Shown in pieces: positions 1 through 8,180 of a stretch of DNA of 64,000 nt. The translations under genes were made by a program, and so were the position numbers. The notes beneath the pieces are model-generated. The model had not been told where the DNA came from. It worked only from the letters and a program-made list of their open reading frames with translations, and made no database searches. The stretch lies in the NCBI RefSeq assembly GCF_000024725.1, contig NC_013960.1, positions 608,261 to 672,260 on the forward strand, in the 5' to 3' direction. The DNA is from Nitrosococcus halophilus Nc 4 (lineage in GTDB: Bacteria > Pseudomonadota > Gammaproteobacteria > Nitrosococcales > Nitrosococcaceae). Every line of letters starts with the position of its first letter. Position 1 is the first letter of the stretch.

Positions 1-1307
1 CGCCGGAGGTAGACGCTGGGGATATGACTCCCCTCTTTCAGACCATTGTCCAACAGGTTCCTCCTCCTCCGGTGGACTTGGAAGGCCCTTTCCAAATGCA
101 AATTAGCAGCTTGGACTATAGCCCCTATGTGGGGGTGATTGGTATTGGCCGTATTCAACGGGGTGTAGTCAAAACCAACACCCCAGTGGAAATCTTGGAT
201 AGGGAAGGGCATCGGCGTAAGGGACGGGTGCTTCAAGTCATGGGTTTTAGAGGGCTTGAGCGGGTTGAAATCCCTGAAGCCAGGGCGGGGGATATCATCG
301 CGATTTCGGGGATCGAGAATCTGCGGATCTCCGATACTCTCTGTGATCCCGCCCAGGTTGAGGGTTTGCCGCCTCTAACGGTGGATGAACCTACGGTAAG
401 CATGACCTTTCAAGTCAATAATTCCCCTTTTGCCGGTCGGGACGGAAAGTATGTGACCAGCCGTCAGTTGCGGGAGCGTTTGCTGAGGGAGCTGATCCAT
501 AACGTCGCCCTGCGGGTTGAGGAAAGCGATGATCCGGATAAATTCAAGGTTTCCGGGCGTGGCGAACTCCACCTTTCCATCCTGATCGAGAATATGCGGC
601 GGGAAGGGTATGAGCTGGGTGTGTCCCGGCCCGAGGTGATTGTTAAGGAAATTAAGGGTGAATTGTGTGAGCCCTATGAACAGCTGATGGTGGATGTGGA
701 GGAGCAACACCAGGGCGCGGTGATGGAAAAGCTCGGTGAGCGCAAAGGGGAACTTGCCGATATGGTTCCCGATGGCAAGGGCCGGGTGCGCTTGGAGTAT
801 TCCATTCCATCCCGGGGACTTATCGGCTTTCAGACTGAATTTCTGACTGCGACTTCCGGCACCGGGTTGATCTACCATGTTTTCGACCATTATGGCGCCA
901 TTAAAAAGGGCGCGGTGGTTCACCGCAAGAATGGGGTTCTGGTGGCCAACGGTGTGGGCAAAGCCTTGGGGTATGCCCTATTTAATCTCCAAGAGCGGGG
1001 TCGGCTCTTTATCGGGCCCGGCACCGAAGTTTACGAGGGAATGATTCTCGGTATTCATTCGCGGGAAAACGATCTGGTGGTCAATCCCATGAAAGCCAAG
1101 CAGCTTACCAATATCCGGGCGGCGGGAAGTGATGAGAATATTCTGTTGACCCCTCCCTTGCAGCTTAGCTTGGAGCAAGCATTAGAGTTTATTGATGAGG
1201 ACGAATTGGTGGAGGTGACGCCCAAGCATATTCGTTTGCGCAAAAAATTGCTACTGGAGCATGAAAGAAAGCGGGCAGCGCGGAGCAAGGTAGCCGCGGG
1301 GGAATAG
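1..1307 (+). CDS. typA: TypA/BipA ribosome-associated GTPase, C-terminal part
   Basis: The gene is cut by the window start. The frame is open from base 3 and about 434 residues remain of a family length near 600, so the GTPase (G) domain is outside. What remains is EF-Tu-like domain 2 (start, around [12 protein letters not shown]), EF-G-like domains III and V ([20 protein letters not shown], and the [12 protein letters not shown] stretch) and the TypA-specific C-terminal domain ([23 protein letters not shown]). TypA is a translational GTPase that binds 70S ribosomes and acts in ribosome assembly and stress adaptation. The first ATG in this frame (base 24) is internal, not the gene start. A small gene begins 4 bases after the stop. 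Confidence 0.97.
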   Translation, partial: PEVDAGDMTPLFQTIVQQVPPPPVDLEGPFQMQISSLDYSPYVGVIGIGRIQRGVVKTNTPVEILDREGHRRKGRVLQVMGFRGLERVEIPEARAGDIIAISGIENLRISDTLCDPAQVEGLPPLTVDEPTVSMTFQVNNSPFAGRDGKYVTSRQLRERLLRELIHNVALRVEESDDPDKFKVSGRGELHLSILIENMRREGYELGVSRPEVIVKEIKGELCEPYEQLMVDVEEQHQGAVMEKLGERKGELADMVPDGKGRVRLEYSIPSRGLIGFQTEFLTATSGTGLIYHVFDHYGAIKKGAVVHRKNGVLVANGVGKALGYALFNLQERGRLFIGPGTEVYEGMILGIHSRENDLVVNPMKAKQLTNIRAAGSDENILLTPPLQLSLEQALEFIDEDELVEVTPKHIRLRKKLLLEHERKRAARSKVAAGE

Positions 1308-1311
1308 CGAA

Positions 1312-1539
1312 ATGCGATTATTATTTTTTATCTTGTTCGTGTTATTGGCCTATTTATTTTTAAGAAAGCTACTAAAGGATTATCAATCTGGCCGAAAGAT
1401 TCAAGAAACAGATACCCGACATATGGTTCGCTGCGCCTACTGTGGGGTTTTCCTGCCAGAGGGCGAAGCCCTAACAGAGGACAGTGACAATTTTTGTTGC
1501 CGTGAGCACCGTGAATTGGCGAAGAGGGATAAAAACTAA
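1312..1539 (+). CDS. PP0621-type small membrane/zinc-ribbon-like protein
   Basis: 75 residues. An N-terminal hydrophobic helix (residues 2-17) is followed by a basic linker and a Cys-rich tail with CAYC and FCCREH, the pattern of a small metal-binding ribbon. Small proteins of this type (PP0621-like) are often encoded directly upstream of pilS in gammaproteobacteria, as here. The function is unknown. The start ATG follows the typA stop by 4 bases, so it is probably co-transcribed, and its 3' end overlaps the longest possible pilS frame. The family name is from memory of the pattern, not a search. Confidence 0.7.
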   Translation: MRLLFFILFVLLAYLFLRKLLKDYQSGRKIQETDTRHMVRCAYCGVFLPEGEALTEDSDNFCCREHRELAKRDKN

Positions 1540-3151
1540 GATAACCACTGCGGTTAAGGGCCAAAGCCTAGTCCCTGCCTGGCGGCCGCTGGCTGTTTTT
1601 TGCGTCTATCGTTTGCTGATTGTTTTTTTGCTTTTAGGGGTGGTGATCACCGGTGTTGGCCCCAGATTTCTTGGCCAGTCTCAGCCGGATCTATTTTTGA
1701 TCACTTGCCTTGTTTATGGGGCTGCCGCCATAGCGCTCAGTGTGGCGACTGTCGCCCGGATTGGCGGGTTTTATTTCCAAGTTTTGCTGCAGTTATCCTT
1801 AGACATCGGTGCTATCACCCTGCTGATGCATGCCAGCGGTGGAGTCCCCAGTGGTCTGGGGATGTTGTTGGTGGTGGTGATCGCCGCCGGGGGGATTTTA
1901 ACCGTGGGGCGCACTGCCAATGCCCTTGCTGCCTTGGCGACTCTGGCGGTGTTGTTTGAACAGTCTTACTCCCTGGTGTCCCGTGATTTTGAGGCTGTTC
2001 ACTATACCCAGGCGGGTTTGTTAGGCGCCACCCTTTTTGCGACGGCACTATTGGCTCAGGTTTTGGCGGCTCGGATTCGAGAGAGCGAGGCCCTGGCGGC
2101 TCAACAAAGCCTGGACCTTGCGAATATCAGCCAGCTCAATGGCTATATTATTCAGCGTTTGCAATCTGGAGTCCTGGTGGTGGATAGGAATGACACCATT
2201 CGGCTTATCAATCAGGCTGGAGAGGAACTGTTAGGATTGAAACCGGGGAGGGAAGGCGATCCCCTGGCCATGGCAGTGCCCCCCCTTGCCGAGCAGCTTG
2301 CCTGCTGGAGGAAAGAACACCACTCTTATCAACCTAAAGCTTTTCGGTCGGCTTTAGAACAATCCGAGATATTACCTAAATTCATCAGCCTGGGGGCTCC
2401 CTATGGGACCCTGATCTTTTTAGAAGACACTTCAGTTCTGGCGCGCCAAGCCCAGCAATTAAAGCTGGCTTCCCTAGGGCGCCTCACGGCGAGCATTGCC
2501 CATGAGATTCGCAATCCCTTGGGGGCGATTAGCCATGCCAGCCAACTCCTCAGGGAATCTTCCACTTTAAACCCAAGTGAGCGCCGACTATTGGAGATTA
2601 TTCTTAATCACTGTGGGCGTGTAAATGATATTATCAAGAATGTCTTGCAGCTTAGCCGCCGGAAGCATAGCCGCCTGGAAGCATTGCTTCTCAAACCCTG
2701 GTTGCTGCATTTTCTAGAAGAGTTCTGCCGTACCCATGGGATTGACCGAGCAGCGGTAGTGCTCCAGGTGGATCCTGGAAAGGTCCGGGTTCATGTGGAT
2801 CCTTCCCAACTTCACCAGATACTGTGGAATCTTTGCGACAATGCCCGGCGGCATTCCCAAGATTCAGACGGTTCTCCATGCCTCCAAATTTCAGTGGGGA
2901 TTAAAGCCAATACCGGCCAGGTTTTTTTGGATGTGATGGATAGAGGGCCGGGTATTGCTAAGGAGGCGGTAGACAAAATATTCGAGCCCTTCTTCACCAC
3001 CCAAGGCGCAGGGACCGGGCTGGGGCTTTATTTGGCTCGAGAACTTTCCGAGTGTAATGACGCCAGCCTGGAGTACTATCCCGTTCCCGGAGGGGGGAGC
3101 TGTTTCCGGCTTTGTTTTGCTCCCCTGGGTGTGGGGGCGAATGCCGCATGA
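1484..3151 (+). CDS. pilS: PilS, two-component sensor histidine kinase for type IV pili
   Basis: Up to 555 residues. N-terminal hydrophobic helices (about residues 35-210) anchor it in the inner membrane. A PAS-like region follows (about 215-320), then HisKA with the phospho-acceptor H340 in IAHEIRNPLG and a HATPase domain (N box LCDNARRH, G box DRGPGIA, TGLGLYLAREL). PilS phosphorylates PilR to control pilin transcription. The start is uncertain: ATG 1484 overlaps the preceding gene by 56 bases, and the only nearby in-frame alternatives are GTG codons (1502, 1511) without a good ribosome binding site. The stop overlaps the pilR start as ATGA, implying translational coupling. The cognate target pilA lies 5.3 kb downstream in the same window. 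Confidence 0.93.
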   Translation: MTIFVAVSTVNWRRGIKTKITTAVKGQSLVPAWRPLAVFCVYRLLIVFLLLGVVITGVGPRFLGQSQPDLFLITCLVYGAAAIALSVATVARIGGFYFQVLLQLSLDIGAITLLMHASGGVPSGLGMLLVVVIAAGGILTVGRTANALAALATLAVLFEQSYSLVSRDFEAVHYTQAGLLGATLFATALLAQVLAARIRESEALAAQQSLDLANISQLNGYIIQRLQSGVLVVDRNDTIRLINQAGEELLGLKPGREGDPLAMAVPPLAEQLACWRKEHHSYQPKAFRSALEQSEILPKFISLGAPYGTLIFLEDTSVLARQAQQLKLASLGRLTASIAHEIRNPLGAISHASQLLRESSTLNPSERRLLEIILNHCGRVNDIIKNVLQLSRRKHSRLEALLLKPWLLHFLEEFCRTHGIDRAAVVLQVDPGKVRVHVDPSQLHQILWNLCDNARRHSQDSDGSPCLQISVGIKANTGQVFLDVMDRGPGIAKEAVDKIFEPFFTTQGAGTGLGLYLARELSECNDASLEYYPVPGGGSCFRLCFAPLGVGANAA

Positions 3152-4482
3152 AAGAACATCCCTTGGCCCTCATTGTGGACGATGAGCCGGATATTCTAGA
3201 GTTACTTGAGCTTACCCTGGCGCCTATGGGCGTGGCTTGTCATAAGGCTGTCGATCTTGCCGAAGCCCGCCAATATTTGCAGCAGCATTCCTTCGATCTG
3301 TGCTTGACCGATATGCGCCTTCCGGATGGGGATGGTATTGAGTTGGTCAGGCTCATTAGCCAGCATTTCCCGGAGACACCGGTCGCGGTGATTACGGCCC
3401 ATGGCAGTGTGGAGACCGCGGTTGAAGCCCTGAAGTCGGGCGCTTTTGATTTTATCTCCAAACCGGTGGATTTGCAGGCGCTTCGCAATCTGACCAACGC
3501 AGCCCTTAGACTCCCGCTTCGTTATCCCCAAAGGGAGCGGCGGACCCGCTACCGGTTACTGGGAGAATCAGCCGCCATGCGGGCGGTACGCTCCAAAATC
3601 GCCAAGCTGGCACGGAGCCAAGCGCCGGTCTACATTAGCGGTGAATCGGGCACCGGCAAGGAGCTGGTCGCCAGGCTCATCCATGAGCAAGGGCCCCGCT
3701 TGGAAGCGCCCTTTGTCCCGGTAAACTGTGGCGCTATCCCCAATGAGTTGATGGAAAGCGAGTTTTTCGGCCATAAAAAGGGCAGTTTTACCGGCGCCAC
3801 CCATGATAAGCGAGGGCTGTTTCAAACCGCCGGTGGAGGGACCCTGTTTTTGGATGAAGTGGCCGACTTACCTTTACCCATGCAGGTCAAACTTTTGCGG
3901 GCTATCCAGGAGAAAAGCGTGCGGCCTATTGGCAGCGAGAAAGAAATTTCCGTGGATGTGCGTATTCTCTGTGCTACCCACAAGGACTTAGCCGCCTTAG
4001 TAAAGGAAGGCAGCTTCCGCCAGGATCTCTTCTACCGGCTTAATGTTATTGAGTTGCCGGTTCCGCCCTTAAGACAACGGGCCAGTGATATTCCCCAGTT
4101 GGCCGAGCATATTTTGAGTAAACTCGCCGGGATTAACCAAATCACTTGTCCTAAGTTGACTTCTGACGCCCTGGAGGCGCTACAAGTTTACCCTTTCCCA
4201 GGGAATGTCCGCGAGTTGGAAAACACCCTCGAGCGGGCCATGACCTTGTGTGACTCCGAGATCATAGAGGCCAAAGATTTGCACTTGCCTAAGGCGGAAC
4301 CCCCCAGTACCCCGACATCACTGCCGGTAGGTTCGTTAGAAGAGTGTTTGGAGGGCGTGGAAAGGCGGGCCATTCTCCAGGCTTTGGAACGAACCCATTA
4401 CAACAAGACCGCTGCCGCCAAGCTCCTTGGCATTACCTTCCGGGCTTTGCGTTATCGTTTAAAAAAACTGGAGTTGGAGTAA
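3148..4482 (+). CDS. pilR: PilR, sigma-54-dependent NtrC-family response regulator
   Basis: 444 residues from the ATG that overlaps the pilS stop (ATGA); a longer frame from 3112 would run into pilS. Receiver domain with acidic pocket D11/D12 and phospho-acceptor D55 (LTDMRLPDGDG). AAA+ domain with Walker A GESGTGKE near residue 165, the sigma-54-contacting loop as GSFTGA near 212 (Ser variant of GAFTGA), and Walker B TLFLDE. C-terminal Fis-type HTH (NKTAAAKLLGITFRALRYRL). It activates sigma-54 polymerase at the pilin promoter; a matching -24/-12 element lies at 8353-8368, upstream of pilA. Confidence 0.96.
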   Translation: MKEHPLALIVDDEPDILELLELTLAPMGVACHKAVDLAEARQYLQQHSFDLCLTDMRLPDGDGIELVRLISQHFPETPVAVITAHGSVETAVEALKSGAFDFISKPVDLQALRNLTNAALRLPLRYPQRERRTRYRLLGESAAMRAVRSKIAKLARSQAPVYISGESGTGKELVARLIHEQGPRLEAPFVPVNCGAIPNELMESEFFGHKKGSFTGATHDKRGLFQTAGGGTLFLDEVADLPLPMQVKLLRAIQEKSVRPIGSEKEISVDVRILCATHKDLAALVKEGSFRQDLFYRLNVIELPVPPLRQRASDIPQLAEHILSKLAGINQITCPKLTSDALEALQVYPFPGNVRELENTLERAMTLCDSEIIEAKDLHLPKAEPPSTPTSLPVGSLEECLEGVERRAILQALERTHYNKTAAAKLLGITFRALRYRLKKLELE

Positions 4483-4526
4483 TACCAAAGGGTGCTCACG
4501 GTCATGATTTTGTGGGTCCTACCGTA

Positions 4527-4560
4527 GGGTGGCGTTGAGCGGAGCGAAACCCACCGATTG
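4527..4560. repeat. Fragment of dispersed GC-rich intergenic repeat
   Basis: The words GTAGGGTGGCGTTGAGCG and CGAAACCCACCG recur in reduced or inverted form near 5885-5915 and 39040-39090 (CTACGCTCAACCCACCCTACC). It looks like a common non-coding repeat of proteobacterial genomes. It separates pilR from the mobile/TA material that follows. Confidence 0.45.
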
Positions 4561-4626
4561 AAGTGGCTAGACTATTCCGGACACACGAACTCAAGTAATC
4601 TTAAAGACAAATGAGGAGAGTGTGTT

Positions 4627-5040
4627 GTGATGGATACCAAGAAGAAAGCGAATCAGTATACAGCGGAATTTAAAGCGCGCGCGGTGAAGCTGGCAGTAGA
4701 GAGTGATCAACCGTTTAGCAAGACTGCCGGAGAATTAGGGGTCAACAAGAACACCCTGCATCCCTGGATTGGCAAGTACCATCGCGCTCAAGCGGTGGAG
4801 CATCCGGTGGGTGAAGAACACCTTTATGATGAACTCAAGCGCTTGAAAAAGGAGAATGCCCGCTTGAAGGAGGAGCGGGAGATATTAAAACGCTCTCGAG
4901 CGGAGATTGTGCGTGATGCCATAGAGCGTTATCTTGAGGACTCTGATGATCTGCATATAGCCCTCGAACGTCTCCAGGATCCAAACGACCCGGTCCTAGA
5001 ATGGGAAGATGTAAAACGTGGGCTACTTGCTCAGGATTAA
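4627..5040 (+). CDS. Chimeric protein: IS3 OrfA N-terminus fused to RelB-like RHH antitoxin C-terminus
   Basis: 137 residues. Residues 1 to about 96 are an IS3-family OrfA: helix-turn-helix (AEFKARAVKLA, TAGELGVNKNTLHPW) and a leucine-zipper-like coiled coil (DELKRLKKENARLKEEREIL). At about residue 98 it switches without a frame break to a ribbon-helix-helix antitoxin tail (RAEIVRDAIERYLED, then LEWEDVKRGL, the toxin-binding segment of RelB/StbD-like proteins). The antitoxin's own beta strand and first helix are missing. A good SD (GAGGAG) precedes the start. A broken relE follows, overlapping by 23 bases, so this was a relBE operon into which an IS3 fragment recombined. Whether the hybrid still binds DNA or toxin is unknown. 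Confidence 0.75.
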   Translation: MMDTKKKANQYTAEFKARAVKLAVESDQPFSKTAGELGVNKNTLHPWIGKYHRAQAVEHPVGEEHLYDELKRLKKENARLKEEREILKRSRAEIVRDAIERYLEDSDDLHIALERLQDPNDPVLEWEDVKRGLLAQD

Positions 5041-5263
5041 GGGCAGTGCTCGCAGGGAACTGGCTAGGATAGACAAGCCCTAGTATTGTTTTGCCGGATA
5101 CGCGATGCTTAATTCGGCCTATGGGCTGCAAATTGGTATGAGTGGCCTTCGGCGGATTCGCGTTGGTGAATACCGTTTGATTTACGAAGTCGATGGCGGC
5201 AAATTAACTGTTTTGGTTGTCCGGGTTCGGCATCGTCGTGACGCCTACCGCCGTTCGCGGTAA
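5018..5263 (+). pseudogene. relE-type mRNA interferase, centre replaced by repeat
   Basis: The frame from GTG 5018 reads VGYLLRIKGSARRELARIDKP then a TAG at 5081. The same frame resumes at 5135 with GMSGLRRIRVGEYRLIYEVD and ends RVRHRRDAYRR at 5263. These are the N- and C-terminal parts of a RelE/ParE-fold toxin. The roughly 26 residues normally between them are gone, and about 53 bases containing a copy of repeat R2 stand in their place. The start overlaps the chimeric antitoxin gene, the usual arrangement of a relBE operon. The toxin must be inactive because translation stops after 21 residues. Confidence 0.8.
5087..5124 (+). repeat. R2 repeat copy 1 (GCCGGATACGCG...CGGCC)
   Basis: TATTGTTTTGCCGGATACGC and then ATGCTTAATTCGGCCTA. 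Nearly the same sequence occurs at 23195-23231 and 31260-31302. The ends GCCGGAT and ATCCGGC (here ATTCGGC) form a REP-like stem. This copy lies inside the relE remnant. Confidence 0.75.
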
Positions 5264-5309
5264 TAGGCAAGAAAAATGGCGGGTGGCTTTATAAGGAGGT
5301 AAGACTCTC

Positions 5310-5873
5310 ATGACCGTCACACTACCAAGACACCGCTTGACCGTTGCTGACTATCACAAAATGGGGGAGATGGGTATTCTGTCAGAGGATGACAGAGTGG
5401 AAATGATTGAGGGGGAAATCATTGATATGGCGCCGATTGGAAGTGCCCACGCCGCCTGCGTGCGCTATTTATTACATTCCTTTGCTCCCCACCTGGGGGA
5501 GGCCGCCATGCTCGATATTCAGAATCCCCTTCGGCTTAGTGATTATTCAGAACCTCAGCCCGATATGATGCTTCTAAAACCTAGATCCGATTTTTATCGC
5601 CGGGTTCATCCCCAGGCTCAGGATGTGCTTTTATTGGTGGAAGTAGCAGAGACCTCAGTAGCCTATGATCGAGAGGTGAAGATTCCTCTCTACGCTTGCC
5701 ATCAGATCCCGGAAACCTGGTTGTTTGATTTAAAAGCACAGCGGCTGGAAATTTTCTTAGATCCTTCATCGGAAGGGTATAAAAAAATCCTGCGCCCTGG
5801 GCGAGGGGAGCGGGTTGCACCGGGCTTATTGCCAGAGGCAATCATTAACTGGGCAGAAGCCCTCTCAAACTGA
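5310..5873 (+). CDS. Uma2 family (DUF820) putative endonuclease
   Basis: 187 residues, normal for the family. Typical N-terminal LTVADYHKMGE and RVEMIEGEIIDMAPIG are followed by the PD-(D/E)xK core: QPDMMLL, LLLVEVAETS and the Lys in REVKIPLYA. It ends with the PETWLFDL strand. Uma2 proteins are restriction-endonuclease-like and commonly found in mobile or TA-rich regions; their targets are unknown. A strong SD (AAGGAGG) precedes ATG 5310. It is a single gene between a broken relBE and a DUF4258 module. Confidence 0.85.
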   Translation: MTVTLPRHRLTVADYHKMGEMGILSEDDRVEMIEGEIIDMAPIGSAHAACVRYLLHSFAPHLGEAAMLDIQNPLRLSDYSEPQPDMMLLKPRSDFYRRVHPQAQDVLLLVEVAETSVAYDREVKIPLYACHQIPETWLFDLKAQRLEIFLDPSSEGYKKILRPGRGERVAPGLLPEAIINWAEALSN

Positions 5874-5994
5874 CAATGCCAAAGGCGGGCTGAGCGGAAG
5901 CCAAACCTACCCAGTCTCTCGCTTTTGATGGTGTGTATCGCTTCGCTCTGCACCCCTACGGCGCCGGTATCTAGTCGGCGTTTTGGAAGTCACC

Positions 5995-6037
5995 TTGACT
6001 TTTTCTAGGGGTTACCCATAATAATTATGGGTAACCC
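5995..6037 (+). promoter_or_regulatory. Promoter with embedded palindromic operator for the DUF4258/Xre operon
   Basis: A perfect inverted repeat with 14-base arms (GGGTTACCCATAAT at 6009-6022 and ATTATGGGTAACCC at 6024-6037) around a single central base. Each arm also carries its own small palindrome (GGGTTACCC, GGGTAACCC). A -35-like TTGACT (5995-6000) is followed 16 bases on by CATAAT inside the palindrome. This is the expected layout for autorepression by the Xre antitoxin encoded downstream. Confidence 0.7.
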
Positions 6038-6058
6038 ATAAATTTTATAGATTCTCCC

Positions 6059-6388
6059 TTGTCTAATAAAAACAAGATTGCCCAATTGCAGCTTAGCGAC
6101 AAGCGCGCCAGAGAAATCATTCGCGAGGCAGTTTTAGACACCTCGCGCATTCAATGGTCAAAACATGCGCGTAAGAGAATGCGGGAACGCCGTATCACCA
6201 CGAGACAGGTCCTTGATGTGCTGAGCAAAGGTAAAATTATCGAAGGGCCAGTACGTGGTACTACAGGAGACTGGGAGTGTACACTTGAAAGGTTTGTGGC
6301 GGGTGACAATGTAGTTGTAGTGGTTGCTATCGAAACAGATAGCGCGGGTCAGCCGGTGATCATTGTCACCACCTACCACCATAGATAG
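6059..6388 (+). CDS. DUF4258 protein, putative toxin of a type II TA pair
   Basis: 109 residues. The core reads IQWSKHARKRMRERRIT, VLDVLSKGKIIEGP, DWECTLERFVAGDNVVVVVAIE and VIIVTTYHH, the pattern of DUF4258, a RelE/MqsR-like fold found in front of HTH antitoxins. The only possible initiator in this frame is TTG 6059, because no ATG or GTG lies upstream before the palindrome. The operator at 6009-6037 is 21 bases upstream. A helix-turn-helix gene follows 60 bases later. Toxicity is an inference from context. Confidence 0.7.
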   Translation: MSNKNKIAQLQLSDKRAREIIREAVLDTSRIQWSKHARKRMRERRITTRQVLDVLSKGKIIEGPVRGTTGDWECTLERFVAGDNVVVVVAIETDSAGQPVIIVTTYHHR

Positions 6389-6448
6389 AAAGGGGGTAAG
6401 GAAGGGTTTCGATTTCCTCTTTAAGGAGGGTAGGATAACTGCATACGG

Positions 6449-6904
6449 ATGTCTAAGTTTATGTATCACTATACTGAGTGCGGATTGCGAAATATTTATC
6501 TCAAGAACGGTTATTACCTACGTAAAACTCCATACGGCGAGACAGTCTCTATTGAGAACATGGAAGATTTACACGGCGCAATTGCCTGTGATCTGATCTA
6601 CCACAAGCCGAAACTCACGGGCGCAGAGTTTCGATTTTTACGTAATGAGTTGTTGATGTCCCAGAAACGTCTGGCTGAATTATTAAGCACCAGTGAGCAG
6701 ACGCTTTCCTTATGGGAGCGTAAGGGTAGGGTGCCCATGTGGGCAGACCGCATGATTCGGTTGGTGTATTTAGATTATTCGAATAAAAGTCCCGCTATCG
6801 TTAACTTGGTCGATCAGCTCAATCATCTCGATCGGAATGAATATCAAAAGGCGCGCACTTTTTCGGATACCGAATCAGGTTGGAAACCCGATCTAGCTGC
6901 CTAA
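6449..6904 (+). CDS. Xre-family antitoxin/regulator paired with DUF4258
   Basis: 151 residues. The N-terminal part (YHYTECGLRNIYLKNGY, TPYGETVSIENMEDLH) resembles the proteins encoded after DUF4258 genes. The middle (LTGAEFRFLRNELLMSQKRLAELL, SEQTLSLWERKGRVP) is a HTH_XRE DNA-binding domain as in MqsA. The zinc-binding CxxC pairs of classical MqsA are absent. It most likely neutralises the upstream product and represses at the 6009-6037 palindrome. Confidence 0.75.
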   Translation: MSKFMYHYTECGLRNIYLKNGYYLRKTPYGETVSIENMEDLHGAIACDLIYHKPKLTGAEFRFLRNELLMSQKRLAELLSTSEQTLSLWERKGRVPMWADRMIRLVYLDYSNKSPAIVNLVDQLNHLDRNEYQKARTFSDTESGWKPDLAA

Positions 6905-6913
6905 ATGGGCTAA

Positions 6914-7207
6914 AGCCTGTTAATACTGCGGGGATCGGAAATTTTCTTTCGCCTCTCCAGCAAAGGGCAAATCATTATCCCCAAATCTATCCGGGCGGTG
7001 CGTCATTGGGAGGCTGGAATGGAGTTCATTGTTGAAGAGCGGGACGATAGCATTATTCTTCGACCCCTAAAGCCCTTCCCTGCCACCTGCTTGGAAGAAG
7101 GACTAGGTTGTACGGGTTATCAAGGCAAAGCCAAATCCCTAGAGGAAATGGATAAAGGCATTGCCGAAAGCCTACGCTGGCGTTGGTCTAAAAAAGAAAA
7201 AAGATAA
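6914..7207 (+). pseudogene. AbrB/SpoVT-domain (VapB-type) antitoxin lacking a start codon
   Basis: The frame is open from 6914 to 7207. The clear swapped-hairpin AbrB core EIFFRLSSKGQIIIPKSIR begins near 6938, then EAGMEFIVEERDDSIILRP and a C-terminal toxin-binding tail. No ATG, GTG or TTG exists in frame ahead of the domain; the first is GTG 6998, in the middle of the fold. Either a non-standard codon (CTG 6926, ATT 6941) is used or the start has been lost. A truncated VapC-like frame follows directly, so the module looks decayed. Confidence 0.65.
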
Positions 7208-7443
7208 TCGCCGTAGATACCTACGTGCTGGTATGCTGTGTAACTAACGACGATGAGATCCAGGCACGGCAGGCAATGGAGCTGCTAGGCTCCAATGAGA
7301 TCCTGGTAACCAAAACAGTACTACTAGAGCTAAGATGGATTTTGCAAGCTGTTTATGAGCTACCGCTTAAGGCAGTATTGAAGGCTATGCTCCATATCCT
7401 CGGTTTACCTAATGTGCGAATTGAAAGGAATGAAAATAATTAA
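7204..7443 (+). pseudogene. Truncated PIN-domain (VapC-like) toxin
   Basis: The frame reads IIAVDTYVLVCCVTNDDE, then KTVLLELRWILQ, and stops after about 79 residues. The first PIN acidic residue (AVDT) and the second (LLELRW) are visible, but the C-terminal half with the remaining metal-binding acidic residues is missing; VapC proteins are about 130 residues. The expected ATG is ATA or ATC in this sequence. It overlaps the AbrB frame by 4 bases. Confidence 0.7.
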
Positions 7444-7454
7444 ATGCAAAAATT

Positions 7455-7838
7455 TTATTCCCCTCCTCCCTCAGAAAGCGGGTAGAGATCATCTATATCC
7501 ACCCGCAGCGTTTGAGCTATTCGCTTAAGCACCTTAATCGTCCCTTTCCGTTCTCCTTTTTCCATAGTAACGAGATGAGATTGGCTCAATCCAACTTGCT
7601 CGGCTAATTGCGCTTGAGTAAGCCCGCGATAGGTCCGCCAAACTTTAAGTGGGTTTTCTCCTGCCACCAAGCTTTCAACGACTTCTTGAGGGATATTCTC
7701 TTCATCAGCGGCTATCGCCTTATCATAAGCGGCAATATCATCCAACATTTCTGCTTTCTCCAGCAATGCCTGGTATTCTTCATAGGGCAGAACAGCCCAT
7801 TCTGGCTTGCCGTTTCGTTTAATTACTTGCGCTGTCAT
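7455..7838 (-). CDS. Xre-family antitoxin
   Basis: 127 residues. The N-terminal region PEWAVLPYEEYQALLEKAEMLDD resembles a Phd-like strand-helix. A helix-turn-helix follows in the C-terminal half (YRGLTQAQLAEQVGLSQSHL, EKGERKGTIKVLKRIAQTL). It is encoded after its toxin with an ATGA overlap at 7835-7838. This toxin-first order with an Xre antitoxin is typical of RelE/HigBA-like pairs. It probably represses through the palindrome at 8099-8119. Confidence 0.85.
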   Translation of the reverse strand: MTAQVIKRNGKPEWAVLPYEEYQALLEKAEMLDDIAAYDKAIAADEENIPQEVVESLVAGENPLKVWRTYRGLTQAQLAEQVGLSQSHLVTMEKGERKGTIKVLKRIAQTLRVDIDDLYPLSEGGGE

Positions 7839-8092
7839 TTATACACATCTCCTCTCGCTCCAATTGTCAGAACATGTGTTACTAAGCGTTTCTGCTCTAT
7901 CTGATAGATAGCCCGCCAACCTCCTATTCTCAAGCGAAAACCCTCTCGGCCAGTGAGCGGATTGATGTCCAGGTCTTTTCGCGTGGGGTCTACCGCCAGC
8001 TTTTTAAATGACTCAATCACCTTTAAAGCCATTTTTCTAGGCATGCGCTGCAGCGATTTTTGCGCTGATTTTTTGTAGAGTATTGTATACAT
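7835..8092 (-). CDS. RelE/ParE-superfamily toxin
   Basis: 85 residues, full length for the family. YKKSAQKSLQRMPRKMALKV is the N-terminal helix pair, and LTGREGFRLRIGGWRAIYQI with IGARGDVYK is the conserved C-terminal sheet (RLRIG-x-RAIY and RGDVY). The predicted activity is ribosome-dependent mRNA cleavage. It is the first gene of the operon; its stop overlaps the antitoxin start. Unlike the relE at 5.0 kb it has no interruption. Confidence 0.87.
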   Translation of the reverse strand: MYTILYKKSAQKSLQRMPRKMALKVIESFKKLAVDPTRKDLDINPLTGREGFRLRIGGWRAIYQIEQKRLVTHVLTIGARGDVYK

Positions 8093-8098
8093 ATTTTG

Positions 8099-8119
8099 GT
8101 TATCTCATAATGAGATAAC
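8099..8119 (-). promoter_or_regulatory. Palindromic operator of the RelE-Xre operon
   Basis: A perfect inverted repeat with arms GTTATCTCAT (8099-8108) and ATGAGATAAC (8110-8119) around one central base. It lies 7 bases upstream of the toxin start codon on the minus strand. Position and symmetry suggest binding of the Xre antitoxin for autoregulation. Confidence 0.65.
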
Positions 8120-8180
8120 TAATTCAAAAGCTAGATGAATTATTTGCGGCTCACTGATTGTTTTCAATCCTGCCTATGAC

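Noticed and set aside
375..923. 182-codon minus-strand frame
   Set aside because: Antisense to typA.
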